DNA of 54,589 nucleotides from Lachnospiraceae bacterium (GCA_017456585.1 JAFTJD010000047.1:1-54589), one strand, 5' to 3'. Positions 34,182 through 43,098 are shown, counted from the stretch's first letter. Numbers and translations: made by a program. The notes: generated from the sequence alone by a model not told the origin.

Positions 34182-34948
34182 GAGCATTGCTTGCATTTAT
34201 GAAAAAAGAATGGATGGAACAGATTCGCTCCGGACGTCTTGTTATTCTTACGATAATCTTTGTATTACTTGGTATCATGAATCCGGCGATAGCTAAGCTT
34301 ACACCATGGCTATTGGAAATGATGAGTGATACTCTTGCAGAAAGCGGAATGATATTTAATTCTGTCACAGTGGATGCGATGTCTTCTTGGGGACAGTTTT
34401 TTAAAAATCTCCCCATGGGTTTGATTATATTCATTTTGCTTGAAAGTAGCATTTTTACAAGAGAATACCAGTCGGGTACTTTAGTTCTTGCACTTACGAA
34501 AGGGCTTGAACGTCATAAGGTTGTATTGGCCAAAGCTATGGTGCTGACTTTCCTTTGGACTGTGTATTACTGGAGCTGTTTCGCTATCACTTATGGTTAT
34601 AATGAGTATTTTTGGGATAATGCAGTGGCAAAAAATTTATTGTTCTCAGTAATTTGCTGGTGGCTGTTTGGCTTGTGGGCAGTTATGCTTGCGGTATTTT
34701 TCTCTACTATTGCAAAGTCAAATATAAGTGTGCTTGCAGGTACAGGAGGTGTGGCATTTGCCACGTATTTGATAAGTTTGCTTCCCAAGGTGAAGAGATA
34801 TTCGCCATCAGTTCTGATGGATGGTAATTCTTTGATATATGGGCTGGAAGACGTACAGGCATATACAGTTGCAATTATTGTGACAGTTATACTGTGTGTA
34901 GTTTGCTTAGCGTTAAGTATTCCGGCGTTGAATAAAAAAAGAATTTAA
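34178..34948 (+). CDS. ABC-2 type permease (YxlG-like)
   Basis: The 256-residue protein has six membrane segments: the first near RLVILTIIFVLLGIMNPAIA, others in MGLIIFILLESSIFTREYQ and IIVTVILCVVCLALSIPAL. The stretch SIFTREYQSGTLVLALTKGL is the cytoplasmic coupling region typical of ABC-2 permeases. It overlaps the ATPase gene by ATGA. Together with the ATPase and the small PLDc_N protein it should form one exporter. Confidence 0.9.
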   Translation: MRALLAFMKKEWMEQIRSGRLVILTIIFVLLGIMNPAIAKLTPWLLEMMSDTLAESGMIFNSVTVDAMSSWGQFFKNLPMGLIIFILLESSIFTREYQSGTLVLALTKGLERHKVVLAKAMVLTFLWTVYYWSCFAITYGYNEYFWDNAVAKNLLFSVICWWLFGLWAVMLAVFFSTIAKSNISVLAGTGGVAFATYLISLLPKVKRYSPSVLMDGNSLIYGLEDVQAYTVAIIVTVILCVVCLALSIPALNKKRI

Positions 34949-35018
34949 GTGAGGAAAAGGGTTACATTCATTCGTATAATAGGTGAGAATACATCTATAA
35001 ATGAATGGAGGGTTATGT

Positions 35019-36335
35019 ATGAAAAAGAAAATAATAATTATCGCAGCTATTGTGGTTGTGCTCGCGGTTATGTTGGTGCCGATTCCGGCGGCGACTTATG
35101 ACGATGGTGGGACAAGGGAATACAAGGCTTTGTTTTATAAGATTGTAGATTGGAACAGACTTACCGAGGATGGCATATATGAGAAGACAAGAGTGTACTT
35201 CGGGGATGACCGTAAGAAGTCCATAGATGAGCTGTGGGATGAGGAGGCTCCTGAGCCGGTCGAACACTTCCGTGCGACTATCATTGAGTTGAATGGTGAT
35301 ATGGTAGTGGTAGAGCCTGTGGAGGGCGAGGGTGAAAGACTTAGCTGCGAAAAGATTGCATTTTCAACAAAAGAACTTGAACGAATCGAGGCTTCTGTGG
35401 GAAGCGTAGTGGAGATAACCTATGTTGGTTTGATAGCGGAGTCATCACCGGGACAGATAACAGCTACAAGCTGGGCATTATCCAAGAATTATCGACATCT
35501 TGAATACACTGACGAATGGCTTGATAAAGAAGCAGCAGAGATATATCATGATGATTTTTTTGGAGATATCGTCATAACTGAGATTTACTCTAATTGCTTT
35601 TTTGCAAGGTCAGTTATTCCTATGCCTTACACGATTAAGTTAAATGGTACATTGTCAGAGGATTGGTGCGTTGGAGACCAAGTCGTAGTTACATATGATG
35701 AGGCATACTATGATAGGACAAATCATAGGATAGAGGTTGATTTTCTGACTGTAAAAGTAGGTACGTTTGAAATGGACCCAAATGCCTGTTATAAGCCGGT
35801 AATATACCTTTATCCTGAGATAGAAACAGAAGTCTCAGTTAAGCTTGAATTAAACGGAGAACTTACCTGCACTTATCCTTCATATAAAGATGGTTGGAAG
35901 GTGACTGCAGTGCCGGATGGTACACTTACCGATGCACAGGGACAGATATATAATTATCTCTACTGGGAAGGAGAGACTTATTCAGACTATGATATGTCAC
36001 AGGGCTTTTGCATAAAGGGTGAAGATACGGCGGCATTTCTTGAGGATGCACTTGCAAAGCTGGGACTTAACAGAAAAGAAGCGAATGAATTTATCGTGTA
36101 CTGGCTTCCGATTATGCAGAATAATCCGTACAATATTATAGCATTTCAGACTGATACTTATACTGATGCGGCGAAGCTTTCGGTTAATCCTGCACCCGAT
36201 ACCTTGATAAGAGTATTTATGACATGGAAGGCAGCGGATTCCTATGTTGAACTTACGGAGCAGATACTTACGGCACCGGAAAGACAAGGATTTACTGTTG
36301 TGGAATGGGGCGGAACAGAGCTGATTGGAGATTAA
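35019..36335 (+). CDS. Secreted or anchored hypothetical protein with KPVIYLYP domain
   Basis: ATG 35019 follows GGAGGG and starts a signal or anchor segment (KKIIIIAAIVVVLAVMLVPI). The 438-residue protein has two OB-like modules (FRATIIELNGDMVVVEPVEG, about 85-150, and DIVITEIYSNCFFARSVIP, about 180-245). A C-terminal domain (about 255-438) begins with CYKPVIYLYPEIETEVSVKL and includes VYWLPIMQNNPYNIIAFQ. I have seen similar C-terminal domains in other Clostridia but know no function. It is 70 bp downstream of the ABC permease, possibly separately transcribed. Confidence 0.75.
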   Translation: MKKKIIIIAAIVVVLAVMLVPIPAATYDDGGTREYKALFYKIVDWNRLTEDGIYEKTRVYFGDDRKKSIDELWDEEAPEPVEHFRATIIELNGDMVVVEPVEGEGERLSCEKIAFSTKELERIEASVGSVVEITYVGLIAESSPGQITATSWALSKNYRHLEYTDEWLDKEAAEIYHDDFFGDIVITEIYSNCFFARSVIPMPYTIKLNGTLSEDWCVGDQVVVTYDEAYYDRTNHRIEVDFLTVKVGTFEMDPNACYKPVIYLYPEIETEVSVKLELNGELTCTYPSYKDGWKVTAVPDGTLTDAQGQIYNYLYWEGETYSDYDMSQGFCIKGEDTAAFLEDALAKLGLNRKEANEFIVYWLPIMQNNPYNIIAFQTDTYTDAAKLSVNPAPDTLIRVFMTWKAADSYVELTEQILTAPERQGFTVVEWGGTELIGD

Positions 36336-36364
36336 ATATATAATTGAAACTTATAGTATAGGTA

Positions 36365-36393
36365 TTGCATAACTTGTTGCTAATTGGTAAAAT
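36365..36393 (+). promoter_or_regulatory. Sigma-A promoter of the thioredoxin gene
   Basis: TTGCAT and TAAAAT with 17-bp spacing, 39 bp before the ATG. Confidence 0.65.
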
Positions 36394-36431
36394 ATATACG
36401 AGAGAATTATTTCGAAAAGGAGTGGGTATAT

Positions 36432-36746
36432 ATGGCAGTAATCAATTTGACGGCAGCGAATTTTGATGAGGAAGTTCTTGCGTATGAAGGAACGGTCTTG
36501 GTTGATTTTTGGGCAGCATGGTGCGGACCATGTAAGATGCTTTCACCGATTGTTGATGAGGTCGCAGAGGAAATGACTTCTGATACTGTAAAGATAGCCA
36601 AGGTAAATGTAGATGACGAGGAAGAATTGGCAAGACGATACGGAATTATGAGCATACCTACGCTTGTGGTTTTTAAAGGCGGTAAAGAAGTAGACAGATC
36701 AAGAGGGGTTATATCCAAAGCGGAGATAAAAGAGTTGCTTATTTAA
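36432..36746 (+). CDS. trxA: Thioredoxin
   Basis: The 104-residue protein has the catalytic WCGPC (residues 30-34), DFWAAW before it and the cis-proline in SIPTLVVFKGG, all as in canonical thioredoxin. It reduces protein disulfides in the cytoplasm using electrons from thioredoxin reductase. The start at 36432 follows AAGGAG; an in-frame ATG at 36384 would add 16 non-conserved residues and overlap the promoter region. It is monocistronic, with a terminator downstream. Confidence 0.95.
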   Translation: MAVINLTAANFDEEVLAYEGTVLVDFWAAWCGPCKMLSPIVDEVAEEMTSDTVKIAKVNVDDEEELARRYGIMSIPTLVVFKGGKEVDRSRGVISKAEIKELLI

Positions 36747-36766
36747 TATGAAATGAAGCTGATTAT

Positions 36767-36814
36767 AGGCGATGAAGTAGTGATTTTATATCATACTTTA
36801 TCGCCTGTTATTAT
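36767..36814 (+). terminator. Terminator after trxA
   Basis: A 13-bp stem AGGCGATGAAGTA / TACTTTATCGCCT (one G-T pair) is followed by GTTATTATTTTG. Confidence 0.75.
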
Positions 36815-36925
36815 TTTGAAAGGAATAATATGGGAGATTAGGTAACAGATGAATATAAATATGTGCAAAATGCACAAAAAAGCGTAAAAATATTATAAAA
36901 TACTGTCAAATATAGCATAAAGATA

Positions 36926-36954
36926 TTGATAAGAATTTATCAATTTGATATAAT
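36926..36954 (+). promoter_or_regulatory. Promoter of the hydrogenase operon with Rex-like dyad
   Basis: TTGATA and TATAAT with a 17-bp spacer. The perfect dyad TTGATAAGAATTTATCAA (36926-36943) overlaps the -35 and resembles the clostridial Rex site TTGTTAA-N4-TTAACAA. Confidence 0.75.
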
Positions 36955-37000
36955 GAACGATAAGGTTTTAGCGTGAATTATAATGATTGAGGAGGAAGAT

Positions 37001-37486
37001 ATGCTAGACAAAAGTTATTATGAAAGAACGGATGAGATTATTGCAGAATACGGCAAGAAACCATCAGCATTAATTCCGATTATTCAGGACATTCAGACTG
37101 AATATCGGTATTTACCTAAGGAGCTTCTTGTATATGTAGCGAAGCAGATAGGAATCACAGATTCCAAGGCATATAGCGTTGCTACTTTTTATGAGAACTT
37201 TTCTTTTGAGCCTAAGGGCAAATATGTAATTAAGGTATGTGACGGAACGGCATGCCATGTTAGAAAGTCCATTCCTATTCTGGAAAGATTATATAAAGAA
37301 CTTGATTTATCTAAGGAAAAACCTACTACAGACGATATGTTGTTTACACTTGAGACGGTATCTTGTCTTGGAGCGTGTGGTCTTGCACCGGTACTTACGG
37401 TTAACGATAAGGTATTTCCGTCTATGACACCGGACGCAGCGGCACAGCTTATGAAAGATTTGAGAGAAGGAACTATTGAGATATAA
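37001..37486 (+). CDS. hydC: NADH-linked [FeFe] hydrogenase subunit HydC (NuoE-like)
   Basis: ATG 37001 fits the GAGGAGG site better than ATG 36983, and gives 161 residues. It is the thioredoxin-like NuoE fold with four ligands for a [2Fe-2S] cluster: CDGTAC (about 80 and 85) and CLGAC (about 121 and 125). With the next two genes it forms the trimeric HydABC type enzyme, which couples NADH and reduced ferredoxin to hydrogen. Electron bifurcation is the common activity of such trimers and is inferred here. Confidence 0.92.
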   Translation: MLDKSYYERTDEIIAEYGKKPSALIPIIQDIQTEYRYLPKELLVYVAKQIGITDSKAYSVATFYENFSFEPKGKYVIKVCDGTACHVRKSIPILERLYKELDLSKEKPTTDDMLFTLETVSCLGACGLAPVLTVNDKVFPSMTPDAAAQLMKDLREGTIEI

Positions 37487-37517
37487 TAATCGTATATACG
37501 ATAGAATAGAGGTAAAT

Positions 37518-39404
37518 ATGCAGAAAGTAGAAAGTAGAGAGATATTAAACCAGCTCTATGAACAGAATAAAGAGAAGGTTAATAACAGTAAGTGCAGAAT
37601 ATTAATCTGTGCCGGAACAGGATGTCTTGCGGGTGGTTCAGGACAGATATATGAGAAAATGTGCGAGCTTGTAGCTAATAATCCTGATGTAGAGATTCAT
37701 TTCGGGCCGGAGATAGCTCATGGGGACGGACCGATGGAAGTAAAGAGAAGTGGATGTCATGGTTTCTGTGAAATGGGACCTTTGATGAGAATTGAACCGA
37801 TGGGACTTCTCTATACTAAAGTTAAGTTAGAGGATTGTGAAGAGATTTTTGAAAAAACAGTCAAGAACGGAGAAGTTATATCACGACTTGTGTATAAGCA
37901 GAATGGAGTAGAGTACCAGAAGCAGGAAGAGATTCCGTTCTATGATAAGCAGACACGTCTTGTTCTTGAGAATTGCGGGCAGATTGATGCAGAGCATATA
38001 GAGGATGCTATAGCACATGATGGTTACCAGGCACTTGCCAAGGTGCTCTTTGAAATGACACCTGATGAAGTTGTAAATGAGATACTTGAGTCTAACCTTC
38101 GAGGCAGAGGAGGCGGCGGTTTCCAGACCGGTTATAAGTGGAAACAGGTTGCAAGACAGCCGGAGAAGATTCGCTATGTTGTATGTAATGGTGATGAAGG
38201 TGATCCAGGTGCGTTCATGGACAGAAGTATCATGGAAGGTGACCCACATAAGATGATTGAGGGTATGATGATTGCTGCTTATGCAGTAGGCGCACAGGAA
38301 GGTTATATATATGTGCGTGCAGAGTACCCACTTGCCATATCAAGACTTAAGATGGCGATTAGAGACGCTGAAGAAAGTGGTTTGTTAGGCGATAACATTA
38401 TGGGAACAGATTTTAGTTTCCATTTACATATCAACAGAGGAGCCGGAGCTTTCGTATGTGGTGAGGGTAGTGCACTTACGGCTTCTATTGAAGGTAACAG
38501 AGGTATGCCTCGTGTTAAACCGCCTCGTACTGTTGAACAGGGACTTTTTGATAAGCCAACCGTACTCAATAATGTAGAGACATATGCGAATGTGCCTATG
38601 ATTATACTTAAGGGTGCTGAGTGGTATAAGAGTGTAGGACCTGAGACAAGTCCGGGAACTAAGGCATTTGCGCTTACCGGCTCTGTAAAGAATACAGGTC
38701 TTATTGAGGTTCCTATGGGAACAACACTTCGTGAGGTTATATTCGATATCGGTGGCGGAATCAAGAATGATGGTGAATTCAAGGCTGTACAGATTGGTGG
38801 ACCGTCAGGTGGATGTCTCGTTACTTCAGATCTTGATGTAAGCCTTGACTTTGATTCACTTAAGAAAATGGGTGCGATGATCGGTTCGGGTGGTCTTGTA
38901 GTTATGGACTCCAATACATGTATGGTTGAAGTTGCGAGATTCTTTATGAACTTCACTCAGAACGAGAGCTGTGGTAAGTGTGTGCCATGCCGTGAAGGTA
39001 CAAAGCGCATGTTAGAGATACTTGAACGTATCGTTGCAGGTAACGGAACTATGGAAGACTTAGATCTTTTAGAGGAGCTTGCTACAATGATTACTGATAC
39101 TGCACTTTGTGGTCTTGGTAAGAGTGCGGCACAGCCTGTTATGAGTACACTTAGAGTGTTCCGAGATGAGTATATTGAGCATGTTGTAGACAAAAAGTGT
39201 AAGTCTGGAACATGTACGGCACTTCGTAAATATGTTATTGACCCTGATGTATGTAAGGGCTGTTCAAAGTGTGCAAGAAATTGTCCTGTCAGTGCAATTT
39301 CAGGCAAGATTAAAGAGCCATTTACAATTGATAGTTCTGTTTGTATCAAGTGTGGTGCCTGTGCCGGCGCTTGTCCGTTTGGTGCAATTAAGATTGAGGC
39401 ATAG
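37518..39404 (+). CDS. hydB: NADH-linked [FeFe] hydrogenase subunit HydB (NuoF-like)
   Basis: The start at 37518 (AGAGGT upstream) gives 628 residues. Order: a thioredoxin-like [2Fe-2S] domain (CAGTGC, CHGFC), the FMN and NADH-binding NuoF core (LRGRGGGGFQTG and CNGDEGDPGAFMDR), the [4Fe-4S] motif SCGKCVPCREGT, and two C-terminal ferredoxin-type clusters (CKGCSKCARNC and CIKCGACAGAC). This is the flavin subunit that exchanges electrons with NAD(H). All cluster ligands are present. An in-frame ATG at 37476, inside hydC, is rejected. Confidence 0.95.
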   Translation: MQKVESREILNQLYEQNKEKVNNSKCRILICAGTGCLAGGSGQIYEKMCELVANNPDVEIHFGPEIAHGDGPMEVKRSGCHGFCEMGPLMRIEPMGLLYTKVKLEDCEEIFEKTVKNGEVISRLVYKQNGVEYQKQEEIPFYDKQTRLVLENCGQIDAEHIEDAIAHDGYQALAKVLFEMTPDEVVNEILESNLRGRGGGGFQTGYKWKQVARQPEKIRYVVCNGDEGDPGAFMDRSIMEGDPHKMIEGMMIAAYAVGAQEGYIYVRAEYPLAISRLKMAIRDAEESGLLGDNIMGTDFSFHLHINRGAGAFVCGEGSALTASIEGNRGMPRVKPPRTVEQGLFDKPTVLNNVETYANVPMIILKGAEWYKSVGPETSPGTKAFALTGSVKNTGLIEVPMGTTLREVIFDIGGGIKNDGEFKAVQIGGPSGGCLVTSDLDVSLDFDSLKKMGAMIGSGGLVVMDSNTCMVEVARFFMNFTQNESCGKCVPCREGTKRMLEILERIVAGNGTMEDLDLLEELATMITDTALCGLGKSAAQPVMSTLRVFRDEYIEHVVDKKCKSGTCTALRKYVIDPDVCKGCSKCARNCPVSAISGKIKEPFTIDSSVCIKCGACAGACPFGAIKIEA

Positions 39405-39415
39405 GAGGGTTAATG

Positions 39416-41140
39416 ATGAAATATATTACAATTAATAATAGAAAAGTACCATTTGAGGATGAGAAGAATCTTCTCTCGGTTATTCGTAAGGCAGGCTTTG
39501 ATTTGCCAACATTCTGCTACCATTCAGAGCTTTCAATCTACGGTGCATGCCGTATGTGTGTTGTAGAGGATGACAGAGGAAGAATCTTTGCTTCTTGTTC
39601 AGAGGTTCCGCGAGATGGAATGGTTATTTATACGAATACACCTAAACTTCAGCATCATAGAAAGATGATTGTAGAGCTTCTCCTTGCATCACATTGCAGA
39701 GACTGTACTACATGTCGTGCGAATGGTACATGTACACTGCAGAAGCTTGCAAAGCAGTTGGGTATTGATGTGGTTCGTTTTCAGAATACTAAGAAGGAGT
39801 TACCGCTTGATACATCATCTAACTGTATCGTAATTGATCCTAATAAGTGTATTCTTTGCGGTGACTGTGTACGTACCTGTGAAGAACTTCAGGGTGTTGG
39901 TGTTCTTAACTTTGCTTTTCGCGGTTCAGAAGCAAGGGTTATGCCGGCATTTGGCAAGCCAATTGCAGAGACAGATTGTGTTGGTTGTGGACAGTGTCGT
40001 GTTGTTTGTCCCACAGGTGCAATTACAATCAAGTCAAATGTACATGCAGTATGGGATGCAATTGCAGATAAGAATAAGAGAGTTGTTGTTCAGATTGCAC
40101 CGGCAGTAAGAGTTGCAATCGGTGATAAATTTGGTATTCCTAAGGGTGAGAACAGTATCGGAAGATTGGCTGCAGCTCTGAGAAGAATGGGATTTGATGA
40201 GATATATGATACCAATTTTGCTGCTGACCTTACAGTAATCGAGGAATCAAAGGAATTCCTTGAGAGACTTGAGTCAGGTGAGAATTTGCCATTATTTACA
40301 TCATGCTGTCCGGGCTGGGTTAAGTTCTGTGAGAACAAGTATCCTGAGTTCAGGAAGAATATTTCTACATGTCGTTCACCACAACAGATGTTTGGCGCGC
40401 TTCTTAAGGAAGATGCTCGCATGCATCCTGAAGATACAAGAGAGACTATTGTAGTATCCATTATGCCTTGTACAGCTAAGAAGAACGAAATCGTTCGTCC
40501 TGAGCACTTTACTGATGGAGTACAGGATGTTGACTATGTACTCACAACAGTTGAGGTTGCAAGAATGATGGGTGAGTCCGGAATTGATCTTTCAAGACTT
40601 GAACCGGAATCACTTGATATGCCATTTGGCCTTGCATCAGGTGCCGGAGCTATCTTTGGTGTTACAGGTGGTGTTACTGAGGCGGTTATAAGAAGACTTG
40701 TTAACAGCAGTCGTGTTGAGGCACTTGATGAAATCAGCTTTACAGGTGTACGTGGTACAGAGGGTATCAGAGAGCTTACGGTTACATACGAAGGCCGTGA
40801 TGTGAAGATTGCCATAGTTAATGGTCTTGGCGATGCAGATAAGCTTCTTAAACAGCTTAAGGCCGGTGAAGTCAGCTATGATTTCGTAGAGGTTATGGCA
40901 TGTAAGAGAGGTTGTATAACAGGTGGTGGACAGCCTACTCCTATAGGACCAAGAACCAAGAAAGCTCGTATGGATGGCATGTACAATATTGATAAGGATT
41001 CACAGATTAAACTTTCTACAGAGAATCCGTTTGTTAAGACAGTATACGATACGATACTTAAGGGTAAAGAACACAAGTTATTACACAATCATTATCATGA
41101 ACACCATGATGAGGACTGTGGTTGCGGTAGCTGTTCTTAG
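39416..41140 (+). CDS. hydA: [FeFe] hydrogenase catalytic subunit HydA
   Basis: ATG 39416 (or 39413) follows AGGAGGG. The 574-residue protein has an N-terminal [2Fe-2S] domain (CYHSELSIYGACRMC), a His-ligated cluster (HCRDCTTCRANGTC), two [4Fe-4S] sites (CILCGDCVRTC and CVGCGQCRVVC), and the H-cluster motifs TSCCPGWVKFC, MPCTAKKNE and EVMACKRGCITGGGQP. The catalytic proton-transfer Cys is present in TSCCP. It reduces protons or oxidises hydrogen. The C-terminus ends with a His/Cys-rich tail (HNHYHEHHDEDCGCGSC) that could bind metal. Assembly genes hydE, hydF and hydG are not in the window. Confidence 0.96.
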   Translation: MKYITINNRKVPFEDEKNLLSVIRKAGFDLPTFCYHSELSIYGACRMCVVEDDRGRIFASCSEVPRDGMVIYTNTPKLQHHRKMIVELLLASHCRDCTTCRANGTCTLQKLAKQLGIDVVRFQNTKKELPLDTSSNCIVIDPNKCILCGDCVRTCEELQGVGVLNFAFRGSEARVMPAFGKPIAETDCVGCGQCRVVCPTGAITIKSNVHAVWDAIADKNKRVVVQIAPAVRVAIGDKFGIPKGENSIGRLAAALRRMGFDEIYDTNFAADLTVIEESKEFLERLESGENLPLFTSCCPGWVKFCENKYPEFRKNISTCRSPQQMFGALLKEDARMHPEDTRETIVVSIMPCTAKKNEIVRPEHFTDGVQDVDYVLTTVEVARMMGESGIDLSRLEPESLDMPFGLASGAGAIFGVTGGVTEAVIRRLVNSSRVEALDEISFTGVRGTEGIRELTVTYEGRDVKIAIVNGLGDADKLLKQLKAGEVSYDFVEVMACKRGCITGGGQPTPIGPRTKKARMDGMYNIDKDSQIKLSTENPFVKTVYDTILKGKEHKLLHNHYHEHHDEDCGCGSCS

Positions 41141-41171
41141 TGTAATTTGGTTAAGCACATATATATTTTAG

Positions 41172-41217
41172 ATATAAGCAAACCCGGGTAAATATATTTA
41201 CCCGGGTTTGCTTATAT
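41172..41217. terminator. Bidirectional terminator, 46-nt perfect palindrome
   Basis: Arms beginning ATATAAGCAAACCCGGG are perfectly self-complementary over 46 nt, between convergent hydA and yitT-like genes. Confidence 0.85.
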
Positions 41218-41259
41218 AAATTAACTATAGCGTGCTTAATCAAATTACATCAAGCATAG

Positions 41260-42129
41260 CTAACCTTCGTCTTTGTTAAATGAGAAGCCGTTGCCATGAA
41301 CCTCTGTTACACGGCTTACTATCATGAAGCATTCGGGGTCAATTAGTCGGACGAGACGCTGAACCTTAACGAACTCACGGTTAGATACAACACTTAATAA
41401 TAATTCGGATTCTTGGTTAAGATAACCACCTCTGCTTTTTAGAAGAGTAACACCGCGGTCTATTTCTGAAATAATTGCTGCCTTTAGGTCTTCTGTTTTG
41501 GAACTTAATATCTTTACCTGCGTCTTGGTAGAACCGATAAGCGTGGTTTTGTCAAGTGCTATGGAGGTAAGTAGAAGTAGTATTATTCCGTAGAGCATAT
41601 CTTCGAGCGGATGATAATACATCTGAGCAGCAATTATGACGAAATCAATTACATATACGGATATGGATAAAGGGATTCTAAAATACTTGTTAAGAATCAT
41701 ACATGGAATATCCATGCCTCCGGTCGAAGAACCCTCTCGCATAACGATTCCGAGTGACAGACCGATACCAAGACCGGCAAAGACAGTGTTAAGGAGAACA
41801 TTCTCCGTAATTACGAGGTCACCCAGTATGCGATTTAAGAATTCAAGTGCAACAGGATAAAATAAAGAACTAAGAATAGTAGTTGCTACGAATTTCTTGC
41901 CGAGTAAAAACAGGCCGAGTATAAGGGCAAATATATTAAAAATCAAAATAAATGCTGACATAGAGAAGCCTGTAAGGTGTTCAAACATAAGGGCTATACC
42001 GGTAGCACCTCCACTCATGAGATTGGCAGGGATTAAGAAGAGCTTTACGGTAAGTGAGTAAAGAAAGCTTCCGAGAAGAACCATGAATATGGTCTTAAGT
42101 TTCATAAGAATAGGTGTGTGTATTTTCAT
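41260..42129 (-). CDS. YitT-family membrane protein
   Basis: The 289-residue protein has five or six membrane helices in the YitT (DUF161) layout: FMVLLGSFLYSLTVKLFLIP, NLMSGGATGIALMFEHL and VMREGSSTGGMDIPCMIL. A C-terminal cytoplasmic DUF2179 domain follows (VKILSSKTEDLKAAIISEID, then RGVTLLKSRGGY). Function of the family is unknown; some members are thought to be transporters. GGAGGTAAT precedes the start. Upstream on its strand lies a short promoter-hairpin unit that may be an attenuator. Confidence 0.92.
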   Translation of the reverse strand: MKIHTPILMKLKTIFMVLLGSFLYSLTVKLFLIPANLMSGGATGIALMFEHLTGFSMSAFILIFNIFALILGLFLLGKKFVATTILSSLFYPVALEFLNRILGDLVITENVLLNTVFAGLGIGLSLGIVMREGSSTGGMDIPCMILNKYFRIPLSISVYVIDFVIIAAQMYYHPLEDMLYGIILLLLTSIALDKTTLIGSTKTQVKILSSKTEDLKAAIISEIDRGVTLLKSRGGYLNQESELLLSVVSNREFVKVQRLVRLIDPECFMIVSRVTEVHGNGFSFNKDEG

Positions 42130-42216
42130 ATATTACCTCCGTGTGGTGTGTTGTAGCTTCATTTGTATTGATCGCATGATTTATAATGCAGCAAACATAT
42201 ATTAAGAAGTTTACGT

Positions 42217-42255
42217 AAAAAAAACGCTTGTCAGAGAATTTTCCCTAACAAGCGT
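42217..42255 (-). terminator. Minus-strand terminator in the leader of the yitT-like gene
   Basis: On the minus strand ACGCTTGT and ACAAGCGT close a stem of up to 14 bp (inner part TAGGGA/TCTCTG with wobble pairs), followed by eight T. It lies 88 bp upstream of the start codon. Confidence 0.8.
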
Positions 42256-42277
42256 GGATCAAGGCTTCGCCTAATAC
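42217..42277 (-). ncRNA. Predicted short leader RNA or sRNA upstream of yitT-like gene
   Basis: A promoter at 42284-42312 and the terminator at 42217-42255 define a transcript of about 60 nt with a small 5' hairpin (AGGC-GAA-GCCT) and the terminator stem. It may be an attenuated leader for the yitT-like gene or a free small RNA. No known riboswitch class is recognised. Confidence 0.4.
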
Positions 42278-42283
42278 ATACTA

Positions 42284-42312
42284 ATTGTATCAAAAAAGTG
42301 GATAAAAGTAAA
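42284..42312 (-). promoter_or_regulatory. Minus-strand promoter of the yitT leader
   Basis: TTTACT and TACAAT with a 17-bp spacer on the minus strand. Confidence 0.55.
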
Positions 42313-42335
42313 GATAAAAATTTATGCTAAATTAG

Positions 42336-42364
42336 CTGATATAAGTTTGAAAGCGTGGTATAAT
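42336..42364 (+). promoter_or_regulatory. Extended -10 promoter of the rubrerythrin gene
   Basis: TG-G-TATAAT (42356-42364) with a weak CTGATA 17 bp before the -10. It is oriented away from the minus-strand leader promoter. Confidence 0.65.
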
Positions 42365-42428
42365 GAAGGTAGTTGGCAAGTACAGCGATATTGCGAACAT
42401 TACTAAGTTGAGGAGGAATGAAGTTATT

Positions 42429-42965
42429 ATGTCAAAGTATGCAGGAACCAAAACAGAGAAGAATCTTGAGGCAGCATTTGCAGGAGAATCACAAGCGAGA
42501 AATAAGTATACTTATTTTGCATCGGTTGCTAAGAAGGAAGGATATGAGCAGATTGCAGCATTATTTTTAAAGACTGCTGACAATGAAAAAGAACACGCTA
42601 AGATGTGGTTTAAGGAGCTTCAGGGTATCGGTAATACAGCTGCTAATCTTGAGGCAGCAGCAGAAGGCGAGAATTACGAATGGACAGATATGTATGAGGA
42701 ATTTGCTAAGACTGCTGAAGAGGAAGGCTTTAGCGACCTCGCTAAGAAATTCAGACTTGTAGCTGCTATTGAGAAACATCATGAGGAGAGATATCGTGCA
42801 CTTCTTAAGAATGTTGAGATGTCTGAGGTGTTTGCCAAGAGTGAGGTTAAGGTTTGGGAATGCCGCAATTGTGGACACATTGTGGTTGGAACCAATGCTC
42901 CGCAGGTATGTCCTACATGTAATCATCCGCAGAGCTATTTTGAAATTAATGCGGAGAATTATTAA
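42429..42965 (+). CDS. rbr: Rubrerythrin
   Basis: The start at 42429 (GAGGAGG upstream; the longer frame from 42363 would begin inside the -10) gives 178 residues. The ferritin-like diiron domain (about 1-135) contains [16 protein letters not shown] and ExxH pairs (KEHAKM, EKHHEER). The C-terminal rubredoxin domain has CRNC and CPTC ligands ([19 protein letters not shown]). It reduces hydrogen peroxide to water in anaerobes, taking electrons through rubredoxin. It is monocistronic with a strong promoter and terminator. Confidence 0.95.
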   Translation: MSKYAGTKTEKNLEAAFAGESQARNKYTYFASVAKKEGYEQIAALFLKTADNEKEHAKMWFKELQGIGNTAANLEAAAEGENYEWTDMYEEFAKTAEEEGFSDLAKKFRLVAAIEKHHEERYRALLKNVEMSEVFAKSEVKVWECRNCGHIVVGTNAPQVCPTCNHPQSYFEINAENY

Positions 42966-43002
42966 TATCTATTAAGAAAACATAGAATAAAAGCATTTAA
43001 AC

Positions 43003-43038
43003 GGTACTGTTGCAGATTTGCAACAGTACCATTTTTTT
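43003..43038 (+). terminator. Terminator after rubrerythrin
   Basis: GGTACTGTTGC / GCAACAGTACC, 6-nt loop, then A and seven T. Confidence 0.92.
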
Positions 43039-43098
43039 ACCGAAAATTAGGTATAGTTATCAGATGTGCAAATAAAAGTGCAAAATTTTGCTCTGATG

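Noticed and set aside
41172..41217. The 46-nt palindrome as an insertion or attachment site
   Set aside because: It sits between convergent genes with T-rich edges and is fully explained as a bidirectional terminator; no integrase or target duplication is seen.
42363..42428. Upstream extension of rubrerythrin
   Set aside because: The extra start lies inside the TATAAT at 42359-42364, so it cannot be in the transcript; the family start is at 42429.
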